NCBI GenBank assembly: GCA_002240395.1 | Contig: CP016836.1 | Span: 2,542,001-2,606,000 of the forward strand | Direction: 5' to 3' | Length of the DNA: 64,000 nt | Origin: Xanthomonas citri pv. mangiferaeindicae | GTDB lineage: Bacteria > Pseudomonadota > Gammaproteobacteria > Xanthomonadales > Xanthomonadaceae | Part shown: piece by piece, positions 41,920 to 52,730 of the stretch | How the letters are laid out: every line of letters begins with the position of its first letter | How positions within the stretch are numbered: the stretch's first letter is position 1 | The notes under the pieces: model-generated | Database searches by the model: none | Told to the model about the DNA's origin: nothing | What the model saw: the letters and a program-made list of their open reading frames with translations, nothing else | Translations under genes and position numbers: made by a program

Positions 41920-43314
41920 ATGCCCGCTTCCGCCGAACGCAGTCTGCGCCCTGTGACCCTGCCTGAAGACTGGGCCCCCGAGAGCTGGCGCAGCCGTCCC
42001 GCTGCGCAGCTGCCGGTGTATCCCGATACCGAGGCACTGAGCGAAGTGCAGGCCGAGCTCCGGGCATTGCCGCCGTTGGTGACCTCCTGGGAGATCCTGA
42101 GCCTGAAGCAGCAGTTGGCCGAAGCCCAGGACGGCCAGCGCTTCGTGTTGCAGGGCGGCGACTGCGCCGAGCATTTCGGCGACTGCACCTCCGAGATCAT
42201 CTCCAACCGCCTGAAGGTGCTGCTGCAGATGAGCCTGGTGCTCGTGCATGGCATGCGCCTGCCGGTCGTGCGGGTTGGCCGGTTCGCAGGCCAGTACGCC
42301 AAGCCGCGCTCGGCCGAGACCGAAGTGCGCGACGGCGTCGCCTTGCCGAGTTATCGCGGCGATGTGGTCAATGCGCCGGGGTTCACCGCGCAGGCGCGGA
42401 CCCCGGATCCGCGCCGCATGATCAAGGCGCACGCGCGCTCGGCGATGACGATGAACTTCGTCCGCTCGTTGATCGACGGTGGTTTTGCCGATCTGCATCA
42501 CCCCGAGTATTGGGGGCTGGATTGGGTGGGGCATTCGCCGCTGGCCGAGGAGTACCAGCGCATGGTCTCGGGGCTCGGCGATGCGGTGCGTTTCATGGAG
42601 ACGCTGGCCGGCACCCAGGTGCACACGCTCAAGCGTGTCGATTTCTACACCTCTCACGAAGCGCTGCTGCTGCCCTACGAGGAGGCGCAGACGCGCCAGG
42701 TGCCGCGCCAGTGGGGCTGGTTCAACCTCAGCACGCATTTCCCTTGGATCGGCGTGCGCACCGCAGCGCTCGACGGCGCGCATGTGGAGTACTTCCGCGG
42801 CCTGCGAAATCCGATCGGGGTCAAGGTCGGGCCGACCTCGACGCCGGACGAGCTGCTGCGTCTGATCGAGCTGCTCAATCCCGACGACGAGCCGGGGCGA
42901 CTGAGCCTGATCCACCGGATGGGCGCGACGAAGATCGCCGAGCGCCTGCCGGCACTGCTCGATGCGGTCAAGCGCTCCGGCCGCCGCGTGCTGTGGATCT
43001 GCGACCCGATGCACGGCAATACCGAGTCGACCCGCAACGGCTTCAAGACCCGGCGCTTCGACAACATCCGCAGCGAGATCGAGCAGGCGTTCGATCTGCA
43101 TGCCGCGGCCGGTACCCGCCTGGGGGGCGTGCACCTGGAGCTGACCGGCGAGGACGTCACCGAGTGCATGGGCGGCGCACGGGCGCTGACCGAGGTCGAT
43201 CTGGAGCGCGCCTACAAGAGCCAGGTCGATCCGCGGCTCAACTACGAGCAGGCGCTGGAGACGGCGATGCTGATCGTGCGCAAGCGCGCACAGGTCGGCC
43301 GCGCGGTGGGGTGA
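41920..43314 (+). CDS. 3-deoxy-7-phosphoheptulonate synthase, class II (plant type)
   Basis: 464 residues. Condenses phosphoenolpyruvate and erythrose 4-phosphate, the first step of the shikimate pathway. It belongs to the class II (AroA-II) family rather than the AroFGH type. Metal and active-site residues expected from the mycobacterial enzyme are visible: the Cys in LQGGDCAEHF, the His in CDPMHGNT, the Glu in GVHLELTGEDVTEC and the Asp in SQVDPRLNYEQ. The ATG at 41920 is preceded by GAGG at spacing 8; a GTG eight codons upstream is a weaker choice. It follows dsbB by 48 bases. Not recognised as tied to any one secondary pathway. Confidence 0.94.
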   Translation: MPASAERSLRPVTLPEDWAPESWRSRPAAQLPVYPDTEALSEVQAELRALPPLVTSWEILSLKQQLAEAQDGQRFVLQGGDCAEHFGDCTSEIISNRLKVLLQMSLVLVHGMRLPVVRVGRFAGQYAKPRSAETEVRDGVALPSYRGDVVNAPGFTAQARTPDPRRMIKAHARSAMTMNFVRSLIDGGFADLHHPEYWGLDWVGHSPLAEEYQRMVSGLGDAVRFMETLAGTQVHTLKRVDFYTSHEALLLPYEEAQTRQVPRQWGWFNLSTHFPWIGVRTAALDGAHVEYFRGLRNPIGVKVGPTSTPDELLRLIELLNPDDEPGRLSLIHRMGATKIAERLPALLDAVKRSGRRVLWICDPMHGNTESTRNGFKTRRFDNIRSEIEQAFDLHAAAGTRLGGVHLELTGEDVTECMGGARALTEVDLERAYKSQVDPRLNYEQALETAMLIVRKRAQVGRAVG

Positions 43315-43775
43315 GCTGCGTTGGCGTAGCTGAGAGAGGCCAGCTGCCTATAAGGCTCTAGTGCAGCTCGTTGCCGCACCAGTGCCTGGCTTCGGAGACA
43401 GCGTTGCGCCGACCGGGGGTTGCTCCTCGGCTCGGCAGCCATCCATGGCTGACTCGCCGCCGCGGGCCATCCATGGCCCGCTCTGCGCAACCCCCAGCCG
43501 GCACAACGCACTGCGGCTGGAAGTTCGAGGCGGCGGACTGACGGCCGGTGGCTGCGTCTAGCACGCCATGGATGGCGTGCGCCCGAGTCAAGGCAGGATG
43601 CCTTGACCGAGGGGAGAGCTGCTTCCGGCCGGCAGGCCGATGCCCATCCGAAGTCGGCGTGCTTCAGGGCCTGAGTCTTTCGGTGTGAGAGAACGAAGTC
43701 GTCAGAATCCAGCTTTCGCCGAAATAAAGGCTCAGTGGTGCTCGCGTCTGAGATCTGACCGTTTCTAGGGTTGCT
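43315..43775. repeat. Non-coding block of clustered palindromes
   Basis: 461 bases without a convincing gene. Four hairpin-forming palindromes: CAGCCAT-CC-ATGGCTG (43436-43451), CGGGCCAT-CC-ATGGCCCG (43463-43480), GCACGCCAT-GG-ATGGCGTGC (43561-43580), and GTCAAGGCA-GGA-TGCCTTGAC (43587-43607). GGGGGTTG (43414-43421) and CAACCCCC (43488-43495) flank the first two, and CCAGCCG/CGGCTGG brackets the sequence that follows. Three palindromes share the CCATCCATGG core also found at 7673-7680. It looks like a REP/BIME-type cluster; the 3' third (43620-43775) shows nothing recognisable. Confidence 0.7.
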
Positions 43776-44234
43776 TCAGCCGCCCGCGCGTCGCCGGTAC
43801 AGATCGCGGGCCAGCACCAGCACGATCAGCAGATTGAGCAGGAACACACCCCAGGTCATCCAGTCGGGGTGGTGCCAGAGCGCGTAGATCTCGAACGGCA
43901 GATACGCGGCGGCGCCGATGACGCCGAGCCACGAGGCCCAGGCGCGGTGCCACCACAGACCCCAGGCTTCGAGCAGGCGCATGGCCGCATAGATCAACGC
44001 GACGGCAATCGCGATATGCAGCGTCTGCGGCGTGATCGCGTCGAGCAGATCCGTGCCGAAGCGATCGGCATCCGCGCCAAACCGCATGAGCACGCGCTCG
44101 ACCTGGTGCTGCAGCGCATCGGGCCCGATTGCTGCAAGGCCGCCGGCGACGAGCAGGGCGACGGCGCCCTTGCTCGCCTCGAACAGCGCGATTGCGCGCA
44201 GGCCGTTGTGTGCAGGGGTGAGGTCGTCGGCCAT
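43776..44234 (-). CDS. DUF2127 family membrane protein
   Basis: 152 residues with about four hydrophobic segments (about 12-40, 66-88, 98-115, 122-142). The DUF2127 pattern is visible: ALFEASKGAVALL near the N-terminus, LHIAIAVALIYAAMRLLEAWGLW in the middle, and AAYLPFEIYALWHHPDWMTWGVFLLNLLIVLVLARDLYRRR at the end. Function unknown; described members are small inner-membrane proteins. The ATG overlaps the thpR stop by one base (TGATG), so it is translated with thpR. Third gene of the minus-strand typA-thpR-DUF2127 operon. Confidence 0.88.
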   Translation of the reverse strand: MADDLTPAHNGLRAIALFEASKGAVALLVAGGLAAIGPDALQHQVERVLMRFGADADRFGTDLLDAITPQTLHIAIAVALIYAAMRLLEAWGLWWHRAWASWLGVIGAAAYLPFEIYALWHHPDWMTWGVFLLNLLIVLVLARDLYRRRAGG

Positions 44235-44814
44235 CAGAACAACGCATCCTGGCGCGGCGGCGGGGGCAGCGGAGCGCCAGTCAGCGGCCAGCTGCCGAGC
44301 ACGTCGTAGCGACCGCCGGGATTGAACAGCAGTTCGAAGGTATCGACCGTCAGCGGGCCGATGTCGCAGTCGACGGTGTCGAGCCAGGACTGCGCGTCGA
44401 GTCCCTTCGGCAGATAGGCCAGGGTCACGTGCGGTTGGGTCGTCACCTGCGCCGGCGTGATGCCGCAGCGGCGGATCGCATCACGCGTCGCATCGCACAG
44501 CGCCTGCAGGGCCACACAGTTGTGCGGCAACGCGACGACCGCTCCCGACTGGCGCCAGTAGACGAGCCGTTCGAGGGTGCACGTGTGCGGCGGGATCCGG
44601 GCCCCGACAGCCGCGAACGCATCGAGCAGTGCGGGCGTTGCGAGATGGCCCACGTCGTGGCCGATGAAGCAGAGCGTGGCATGCCACTGATCGGCGCGTC
44701 GCAGTTGCAAAGAAGGCGCGTCCGATGGACGCGCCTCCTGCAGGCGTTGCGACAGCGTCGCGAGCGCCGCCCGACCGGCAGCGTCGGGCCGCCACCCCGG
44801 GAACAGCGCCTGGC

Positions 44815-44818
<4 letters not shown>
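44234..44818 (-). CDS. thpR: RNA 2',3'-cyclic phosphodiesterase (2'-5' RNA ligase family)
   Basis: 194 residues. Two HxTx motifs, His46-Ala-Thr48-Leu and His130-Val-Thr132-Leu, define the 2H phosphoesterase fold; ThpR hydrolyses 2',3'-cyclic phosphates at RNA ends (and can ligate tRNA halves in vitro). FPGWRPD at the start is the family's N-terminal strand. The start is GTG at 44818, whose bases overlap the typA stop (GTGA). The downstream DUF2127 gene overlaps by one base. The physiological substrate is not known for this organism. Confidence 0.9.
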
Positions 44819-46643
<1,825 letters not shown>

Positions 46644-46796
46644 GGGCAAGGCCGCACCTGGCTTTGACCTGGCGCGCTAGGGCAGTGGAGGAAGCCGGCT
46701 ATCATACCTTGTCGCGCGCCGCGCGCGACAGGCGGCTTGAAATCGGCCATTGGGGCCGCATCCAGCCTGTCGGACCACCCCAACCCAGGATTCCCG

Positions 46797-47291
46797 ATGT
46801 CCCTGCACGCCGTATTCGATACCGACCGTGGCCAGATCCAGGTCGAACTGTTCGCCGACAAGGCCCCGCTGACCGTCGCCAACTTCGTCAACCTGGCCAA
46901 GCGCGGCTTCTACGACGGGCTGAACTTCCACCGCGTCATCGCCGACTTCATGGTCCAGGGCGGCTGCCCCGAGGGCTCGGGCCGCGGCGGCCCGGGCTAT
47001 CGTTTCGAAGATGAAACGAACAACGGCGTCAAGCATGAACGCGGTGTGCTGTCGATGGCCAACGCCGGTCCCAACACCAACGGCAGCCAGTTCTTCATCA
47101 CCCACATCAAGACCGACTGGCTGGACGGCAAGCACACCGTGTTCGGCAAGGTCACGCAGGGCCTGGACGTGGTGGATGCGATCAAGCAGGGCGACGTCAT
47201 CAAGTCGGTGAAGATCGAAGGCGACGCCGAGGCCGTGCTGGCCGCCAAGGCCGATCGCGTCGCGGAGTGGAACAAGACCCTCGCGGCGTGA
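46797..47291 (+). CDS. ppiB: Peptidyl-prolyl cis-trans isomerase B (cyclophilin)
   Basis: 164 residues, no signal peptide, so cytoplasmic. Cyclophilin-type isomerase of X-Pro bonds. The active-site FHRVIADFMVQGGCPEGSGRGGPGYRF (about 42-68) with the catalytic Arg, and GPNTNGSQFFITHIKTDWLDGKHTVFGKV, are intact. The ATG at 46797 gives MSLHAVFDTDRGQIQVELF, the common start. It is divergent from typA across about 150 bases; a lipoprotein gene begins 50 bases downstream. Confidence 0.96.
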   Translation: MSLHAVFDTDRGQIQVELFADKAPLTVANFVNLAKRGFYDGLNFHRVIADFMVQGGCPEGSGRGGPGYRFEDETNNGVKHERGVLSMANAGPNTNGSQFFITHIKTDWLDGKHTVFGKVTQGLDVVDAIKQGDVIKSVKIEGDAEAVLAAKADRVAEWNKTLAA

Positions 47292-47341
47292 TGCAATCGG
47301 CAGGCCGGCGCATTGCCGGCCTGCCTGCTGTGAGGGACGCC

Positions 47342-48124
47342 ATGACATCGCCTGCCCGCCTGCGATCCCTCGCGCTGCTGCCGGCCCTGCTGCTGGGCCT
47401 GGGCGCATGCGATCGCCCATCCGAGGACGCACAGCTGGCCCCGTCCACACCGTCGCCGGCGGCATCGCAGCCCCAGGATCCGGCGTTCGAACAGAGCCTG
47501 GAGGGCATCTGGAGCACCGGCGGCGCGCAGGGCGACGATGCGCAGACGGTCTACGCCATCGAATACCAGGCCGGCGCGGGCCTGCGGATTCTGCGCGACG
47601 GTGCCTGGCTCGACGGCGCTGTCGAGGACGTGGACCTCGACAACCAGACCCTGGCCTTCCGCATCGACCGTCAAGACGGGCCTGACGAGACCGCCACACT
47701 GCGCAAGGTGCGCGATCCGGCCGCCGGCGACGGCTTCACGCTGCGCCTGACCTGGGCGCAGGGGCAGACCGAGGAACTGGGCTTCGTGCGCCGCCTCACC
47801 CCGCGCGATCGCCAGGAGATCACGCTCGCCGTCTCGCAGGCCGACCAGGTCCCGGCAGTGGCCTGCGATACCGACGCCGCCCAGGGCAGCCTGCGGGCGA
47901 CGCTGGTCTGCAACCGCGACGACTTCGCCGCGCTCGACCGCAACCTGCACGCGCAACTGGTCGAGCTGTCGGCGCGCTACCCCGACGGCGACCGCACCGC
48001 GGCGGTGGTGGTCCAGCAACTCGACGCCTGTACCACGCCGGCCTGCCTGCGCGAGGTCTACGCAAAGTGGCAGGCCTACTTCGACGAGAACTACGACCTG
48101 GGCGACGTGCTGGACTATCTGTAG
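47342..48124 (+). CDS. Hypothetical lipoprotein with Cys-containing C-terminal domain
   Basis: 260 residues. The N-terminus is a lipoprotein signal with lipobox LGAC, lipidated Cys23. A low-complexity Pro/Ser/Ala linker (about 28-50) is followed by a domain with a GIWSTGG...YAIEYQAGAGLRILRDGAWLDG pattern, a beta-rich lipocalin-like or META-like stretch, not recognised. The last about 75 residues (ACDTDAAQG.LRATLVCNRDDFAALDRNLHAQLVELSARYPD...LDACTTPACLREVYAKWQAYF) resemble LprI/DUF1311-type domains with paired cysteines; that likeness is only visual. The ATG at 47342 is preceded by GAGGGAC. It could be co-transcribed with ppiB. No function assigned. Confidence 0.8.
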   Translation: MTSPARLRSLALLPALLLGLGACDRPSEDAQLAPSTPSPAASQPQDPAFEQSLEGIWSTGGAQGDDAQTVYAIEYQAGAGLRILRDGAWLDGAVEDVDLDNQTLAFRIDRQDGPDETATLRKVRDPAAGDGFTLRLTWAQGQTEELGFVRRLTPRDRQEITLAVSQADQVPAVACDTDAAQGSLRATLVCNRDDFAALDRNLHAQLVELSARYPDGDRTAAVVVQQLDACTTPACLREVYAKWQAYFDENYDLGDVLDYL

Positions 48125-48277
48125 GCGCCAATGCCCCGGCCTGACGCCCGCGCACCGCCGTGCAGCGGGTAGGGCGGCCCCTTGGCGCGGTCGCACCGAA
48201 GTGCCGTGATACCATTTCGCGCCGGAAAAACCGCTCTCTCCAGCTGCCGGCCAGCCCTCCCCAAACGAGGTTGTGCG

Positions 48278-49477
48278 ATGCTCCAGCTCGCTGCGCGCAC
48301 CGGTCGCGCCAAGCCCAGCGCCATCATGCAGGTCGCCGAGAAGGCCAAGCGTCTGAAGGCCGAGGGGCGGGACATCATCAGTTTCTCGATCGGCGTGCCG
48401 AACTTTCTGCCCGGCCCGCACGTCTATGCCGCCGCGCGCGATGCGCTCGACCGCGACAGCGGCCAGTACGGCAGCAACCGTGGCGGCGATGCGCTGCTCG
48501 ACGCCTTCATCGGCCATCTCGATCGCATCGGCCTGCCGGGCTATACGCGCGCCCATTGCGCGAGCGGCATCGGCGCCAAGCACATCCTCTACACGCTGGC
48601 CGAAGTGCTGCTGGACGAAGGCGACGGGTTCGCGTTCGCCACGCCGTACTGGACGACCTATCTCGACATCGCGCAGATCGTCGGCGCCGACATCCGGCTG
48701 CTGCCGTGCCCGCCGGAACAGGACTACAAGCTGACCCCGGCCCAGCTCGACGCCGCGCTGGCGCAACGGCCCAAGGTCTTCCTGTTCAACAACCCGTCCA
48801 ACCCGACCGGCATGGTCTACACCCAGGCCGAGATCGCCGCGCTGGCGGATGTGATGGCGCGCCATCCCGACACCTGGATCGTCACCGACGACATCTACAA
48901 CGCGATGGTGTTCGACGGTATCGGCTACCACCACGTCACGCAGGCCCGCCCCGAACTGCGCGAGCGCACGATCTTCGTCGACTCGTTGTCCAAGACCTAC
49001 GGCATGCCGGGGTGGCGCGTCGGCCTGCTGGCCGGCCCCGAGCGCGTGGCGACCGCCTTTGTGACGATGAATTCCAACCACATCACCAACGTGCCGGAGG
49101 TCGTGACCGCGGCCGCGGTCGCCGCCCTGTCCGGTCCCCAGGACGTGCCCAGGGCCAAGTGCGCCGAGTTCCAGGCGCGTCGCGACGTGGTGATGGCCGC
49201 GCTGGCGGAGATTCCGGGCGTCGTATGCCCCAAACCTGCCGGCGCCTTCTACGTGTTTCCCGACATCAGCGTCGCGTTCGGCAAGTCGCATGGCGGCCTG
49301 CGTATCGAGAACGATGTCGACCTGTGCAATGCGCTGCTCGAGGCCAAGGGCGTGGCCTGCGTGCCCGGCTCGGCCTTCGGCGAGCCGCGGGCGTTGCGTA
49401 TCAGCTACACCTGCCCGGAGGCGCAACTGGTGCCCGGGCTGACCCGCATCCGCGAGTTCTTCGCGGAATTGACCTGA
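48278..49477 (+). CDS. Class I pyridoxal-phosphate aminotransferase (aspartate aminotransferase type)
   Basis: 399 residues. Fold-type I aminotransferase of the Ib aspartate family. The PLP lysine is Lys239 in DSLSKTYGMPGWRVG; FNNPSNPTGMVY holds the cofactor-binding Asn, and DDIYNAMVFDG the Asp and Tyr. The Arg of LRISYTCPE near the C-terminus binds the substrate carboxylate. It probably interconverts aspartate and oxaloacetate or handles aromatic amino acids; substrate cannot be fixed from sequence. The ATG at 48278 has GAGG at spacing 7. It lies upstream of mdh, which shares oxaloacetate. Confidence 0.9.
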   Translation: MLQLAARTGRAKPSAIMQVAEKAKRLKAEGRDIISFSIGVPNFLPGPHVYAAARDALDRDSGQYGSNRGGDALLDAFIGHLDRIGLPGYTRAHCASGIGAKHILYTLAEVLLDEGDGFAFATPYWTTYLDIAQIVGADIRLLPCPPEQDYKLTPAQLDAALAQRPKVFLFNNPSNPTGMVYTQAEIAALADVMARHPDTWIVTDDIYNAMVFDGIGYHHVTQARPELRERTIFVDSLSKTYGMPGWRVGLLAGPERVATAFVTMNSNHITNVPEVVTAAAVAALSGPQDVPRAKCAEFQARRDVVMAALAEIPGVVCPKPAGAFYVFPDISVAFGKSHGGLRIENDVDLCNALLEAKGVACVPGSAFGEPRALRISYTCPEAQLVPGLTRIREFFAELT

Positions 49478-49546
49478 GCCGACGGCGCCGCCGCCTGGTT
49501 CGCCCCCACCCACGTAACCGTTCGATTTGATACGAGAGGATTGACG

Positions 49547-50533
49547 ATGAAGAAGCCCGTCCGTGTTGCCGTGACCGGCGCCGCCGGCCAGATCGGCTAT
49601 GCGCTGCTGTTCCGGATCGCCTCCGGCGAGATGCTGGGCAAGGACCAGCCGGTGATCCTGCAGCTGCTCGAACTGCCGATCGACAAGGCGCAGGCCGCGC
49701 TCAAGGGCGTGATCATGGAGCTGGAGGACTGCGCGTTCCCGCTGCTGGCCGGTACCGTCGGGACCGACGATCCTGAAGTCGCGTTCAAGGACGCCGACAT
49801 CGCGCTGCTGGTCGGTGCGCGTCCCCGCGGCCCGGGCATGGAGCGCAAGGATCTGCTGCTGGAAAACGCGAAGATCTTCACCGCCCAGGGCGCCGCACTG
49901 AACAAGGTCGCCTCGCGCGACGTCAAGGTGCTGGTCGTCGGCAACCCCGCCAACACCAATGCCTACATCGCGATGAAGTCCGCGCCCGACCTGCCGGCCA
50001 AGAACTTCACCGCAATGCTGCGCCTGGACCACAACCGCGCACTGAGCCAACTGTCGACCAAGGCCGGCGTGGCCGTGGGCGAGATCGAGAAGCTGATCGT
50101 CTGGGGCAACCACAGCCCGACCATGTACCCCGACTACCGCTTTGCGACCGTCGGCGGCGCATCGCTGAAGGACAAGATCGGCGACGACGCCTGGAACGCC
50201 GAAACCTTCATCCCGCAGGTCGGCAAGCGTGGCGCGGCGATCATCGAGGCCCGTGGTCTGTCGTCGGCCGCCTCGGCCGCCAACGCTGCCATCGATCACG
50301 TGCGCGACTGGGTGCTCGGCTCGAACGGCAAGTGGACCACGATGGGCATTCCCTCCGATGGGTCCTACGGCATCCCCGAAGGCGTGATCTTCGGCTTCCC
50401 GGTGACCACCGAGAACGGTGAGTACACGATCGTCCGCGACCTGCCGATCGACGACTTCAGCCAGAAGGCCATCGACAAGACCCTGGCCGAGCTCGAGGAA
50501 GAGCGTTCGGGCGTCGCGCACCTGCTGGGTTGA
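49547..50533 (+). CDS. mdh: Malate dehydrogenase
   Basis: 328 residues, the cytosolic-like (type 2) family. It interconverts malate and oxaloacetate with NAD. Visible: TGAAGQIGYALL (NAD-binding), VGARPRGPGMERKDLL (mobile loop with substrate arginines), VVGNPANTNAYI, MLRLDHNRA with the catalytic Asp and Arg, and catalytic His189 in VWGNHSPTMYPDYR. The ATG at 49547 follows a GAGAGGA; a TTG two codons upstream is less likely. A perfect inverted repeat follows 21 bases after the stop. Oxaloacetate made here feeds citrate and 2-methylcitrate synthase encoded downstream. Confidence 0.97.
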   Translation: MKKPVRVAVTGAAGQIGYALLFRIASGEMLGKDQPVILQLLELPIDKAQAALKGVIMELEDCAFPLLAGTVGTDDPEVAFKDADIALLVGARPRGPGMERKDLLLENAKIFTAQGAALNKVASRDVKVLVVGNPANTNAYIAMKSAPDLPAKNFTAMLRLDHNRALSQLSTKAGVAVGEIEKLIVWGNHSPTMYPDYRFATVGGASLKDKIGDDAWNAETFIPQVGKRGAAIIEARGLSSAASAANAAIDHVRDWVLGSNGKWTTMGIPSDGSYGIPEGVIFGFPVTTENGEYTIVRDLPIDDFSQKAIDKTLAELEEERSGVAHLLG

Positions 50534-50554
50534 CCGGCACCGCGTTTGCCTCGC

Positions 50555-50580
50555 AAGGCCGGCCCTTGGGCCGGCCTTGT
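50555..50580 (+). terminator. Terminator after mdh
   Basis: AAGGCCGGCCC-TT-GGGCCGGCCTT (50555-50578) is a perfect 11-base inverted repeat, followed by GT. It is 21 bases after mdh and separates it from prpE. Confidence 0.75.
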
Positions 50581-50678
50581 CGTATCCGGTGCAGGCGACG
50601 TCCGCCCGGCAGTGGCGATGCCGCGCACGCGCCGCCATGACGCGATCCTGGCCGTCGCAGGCCATGGATGCGCGCGTA

Positions 50679-50721
50679 CTAGACCAACGTCGTAGCGCGG
50701 CCGGCGCGCTCCACGGTCTAG
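50679..50721 (+). promoter_or_regulatory. Bipartite inverted repeat upstream of prpE
   Basis: Outer arms CTAGACC (50679-50685) and GGTCTAG (50715-50721) enclose inner arms AGCGCG (50694-50699) and CGCGCT (50705-50710). The element ends 32 bases before the prpE ATG. It may be an operator or RNA hairpin; no T-tract. Confidence 0.45.
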
Positions 50722-50753
50722 CCTTCGGGATCCTCCCATCCGTAGGCAGGGCC

Positions 50754-52655
50754 ATGCGTTACGACGACTTCCATCGCCGCTCCATCGAGGACCCCGAGGG
50801 TTTCTGGGGCGAGCAGGCGCAGGCGATCCACTGGCACAAGGCGCCCGAGCGAATCCTTGATGATTCGAAGCCGCCGTTTCGCAAGTGGTTCGTCGGCGGC
50901 CTGACCAATCTCTGCTACAACGCGGTCGACCGCCATCTCGAGACCGGCGGCGATCGGCTCGCGCTGGTCGCGATCTCGAGCGAGACGGGGCAAACGCGCG
51001 AGCTCAGCTATCGCCAACTGCATCGCGAGGTCGTCGACTTCGCCGCAGTCCTGGTCGCGCTCGGCGTCGGGCGCGGCGATCGCGTGGTCATCTACATGCC
51101 CAACATGGCCGAGACGGTGTTCGCGATGCTCGCCTGCGCGCGCATCGGTGCGGTGCATTCGGTGGTCTTCGGTGGCTTCGCCGCGCACAACCTGGCATTG
51201 CGCATCGACGACGCCAAGCCTGCGCTGCTGATCGCGGCCGATGCCGGCAGCCGCGGTGGCAAGGTCATTCCCTACAAGCCGCTGGTGGATGCGGCGCTGG
51301 CGCAAGCGACCTCGCCGCCGCCGCGCGTGCTGATCGTTGACCGCGGGCTTGCGCCCGGCGGGTCGCGGGTCGAGGGGCGCGACGTCGACTACGCCACGCT
51401 GCGCGCCGCGCACGCCGGCAGCGATGTGCCGGTCGAATGGCTGGAATCCAACGAACCCAGTTACCTGCTCTACACCTCGGGCACGACCGGCAAGCCCAAG
51501 GGCGTGCAGCGCGACGTCGGCGGCTACGCGGTTGCGATGGCGCTGTCGATGTGGGCGATCTACGACGTGCGTCCGGGCCAGGCGATGTTCTCGACGTCCG
51601 ACGTCGGCTGGGCGGTCGGCCACTCCTACAACGTTTATGGCCCGCTGATCGCCGGCGCCACCGCGATCCTCTACGAAGGCTTGCCGACGGCGCCCGACGC
51701 GGGCATCTGGTGGAAGATCTGCGCCGACTATGGCGTGCGCACGATGTTTTCCTCGCCGACTGCGATCCGCGTGCTGAAGAAGCAGGACCCGAAGTTCCTG
51801 CGCCAGTACGACCTGTCGGCACTGCGGTATCTGTTTCTGGCCGGCGAGCCGCTCGACGAGCCGACCGCGAGCTGGATCAACGCAGGCCTGGGCGACACGA
51901 CGATCATCGACAACTACTGGCAGACCGAGACCGGCTGGCCGGTGCTGGCGCTGATGCCCGGCGTCGAAATGAAGCCGGTGAAGTTCGGCTCGCCCGGGCT
52001 GCCGACGCCTGGATACGACCTGCGCGTGATCGACGAGGCGACCGGCGAGCGGGTGCCGCCGGGCACCAAGGGCGTGCTGGTGATCCAGCCGCCGTTGCCG
52101 CCGGGCTGTATGACCACGGTGTGGAATGACGATGCACGCTTTGTGTCGAGCTACTTCTCGCATTTCAAGGCGCTGGTCTACAGCTCGCTGGACTGGGCGA
52201 TCCAGGACGAGGACGGCTACACCTTCATCCTCGGGCGCACCGACGACGTCATCAACGTCGCCGGCCACCGCCTGGGGACGCGTGAGATCGAGGAGTCGGT
52301 GGCCAGCCATCCGGCCGTCGCCGAGGCCGCGGTGATCGGCGTGGCCGACGAGATCAAGGGGCAGGTGCCGATCGTGTTCGCGACGCTCAAGCAGGCCGCG
52401 TCCGATCCCCAGGCCCAGCACGCCACTGCCGGGGAGATGATGCGCACGGTGGCCGACCAGCTCGGCGCCGTCGCGCGGCCCGCGCGGGTGTACGTGGTCA
52501 GTGCGCTGCCGAAGACGCGTTCGGGCAAGCTGCTGCGGCGCTCGTTGCAGGCCCTGGCCGAATCGCGCGACCCCGGCGACCTGTCGACGCTGGACGACCC
52601 GAACGCGCTGGAGGAGGTGCGCCGGGTGCTCGCGCGCGGCGCCGATGCCGGATGA
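50754..52655 (+). CDS. prpE: Propionate-CoA ligase
   Basis: 633 residues. AMP-forming acyl-CoA synthetase that activates propionate to propionyl-CoA, the entry to the methylcitrate cycle. The P-loop-like A3 motif YTSGTTGKPKGVQRD, DNYWQTETGWP (A5), GRTDDVINVAGHRLGTREIEE (A8) and KTRSGKLLRR, with the catalytic and acetyl-regulated lysine near residue 590, are intact. The N-terminal FHRRSIEDPEGFWGEQAQAIHWHKAPERILDDSKPPFRKWFVGG segment is characteristic of PrpE as opposed to acetyl-CoA synthetase. The ATG at 50754 is the first in-frame ATG after the upstream inverted repeat. Confidence 0.93.
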   Translation: MRYDDFHRRSIEDPEGFWGEQAQAIHWHKAPERILDDSKPPFRKWFVGGLTNLCYNAVDRHLETGGDRLALVAISSETGQTRELSYRQLHREVVDFAAVLVALGVGRGDRVVIYMPNMAETVFAMLACARIGAVHSVVFGGFAAHNLALRIDDAKPALLIAADAGSRGGKVIPYKPLVDAALAQATSPPPRVLIVDRGLAPGGSRVEGRDVDYATLRAAHAGSDVPVEWLESNEPSYLLYTSGTTGKPKGVQRDVGGYAVAMALSMWAIYDVRPGQAMFSTSDVGWAVGHSYNVYGPLIAGATAILYEGLPTAPDAGIWWKICADYGVRTMFSSPTAIRVLKKQDPKFLRQYDLSALRYLFLAGEPLDEPTASWINAGLGDTTIIDNYWQTETGWPVLALMPGVEMKPVKFGSPGLPTPGYDLRVIDEATGERVPPGTKGVLVIQPPLPPGCMTTVWNDDARFVSSYFSHFKALVYSSLDWAIQDEDGYTFILGRTDDVINVAGHRLGTREIEESVASHPAVAEAAVIGVADEIKGQVPIVFATLKQAASDPQAQHATAGEMMRTVADQLGAVARPARVYVVSALPKTRSGKLLRRSLQALAESRDPGDLSTLDDPNALEEVRRVLARGADAG

Positions 52656-52702
52656 GCGTGGCCGCGTCCTTCCGTTGACGTCGAAGCGACCCCAGGTGTG
52701 CG

Positions 52703-52720
52703 GCCGGGGCCAGCCCCGGC
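52703..52720. terminator. Bidirectional terminator-like palindrome between prpE and the HTH-citrate synthase gene
   Basis: GCCGGGGC-CA-GCCCCGGC is a perfect inverted repeat in the 75-base space between the two convergent genes. No T-tract on either strand. Confidence 0.5.
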
Positions 52721-52730
52721 TGCCGTGCGT

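Noticed and set aside
43361..43561. Short open frame in the palindrome block
   Set aside because: It runs through the repeats, has no Shine-Dalgarno and resembles no family.
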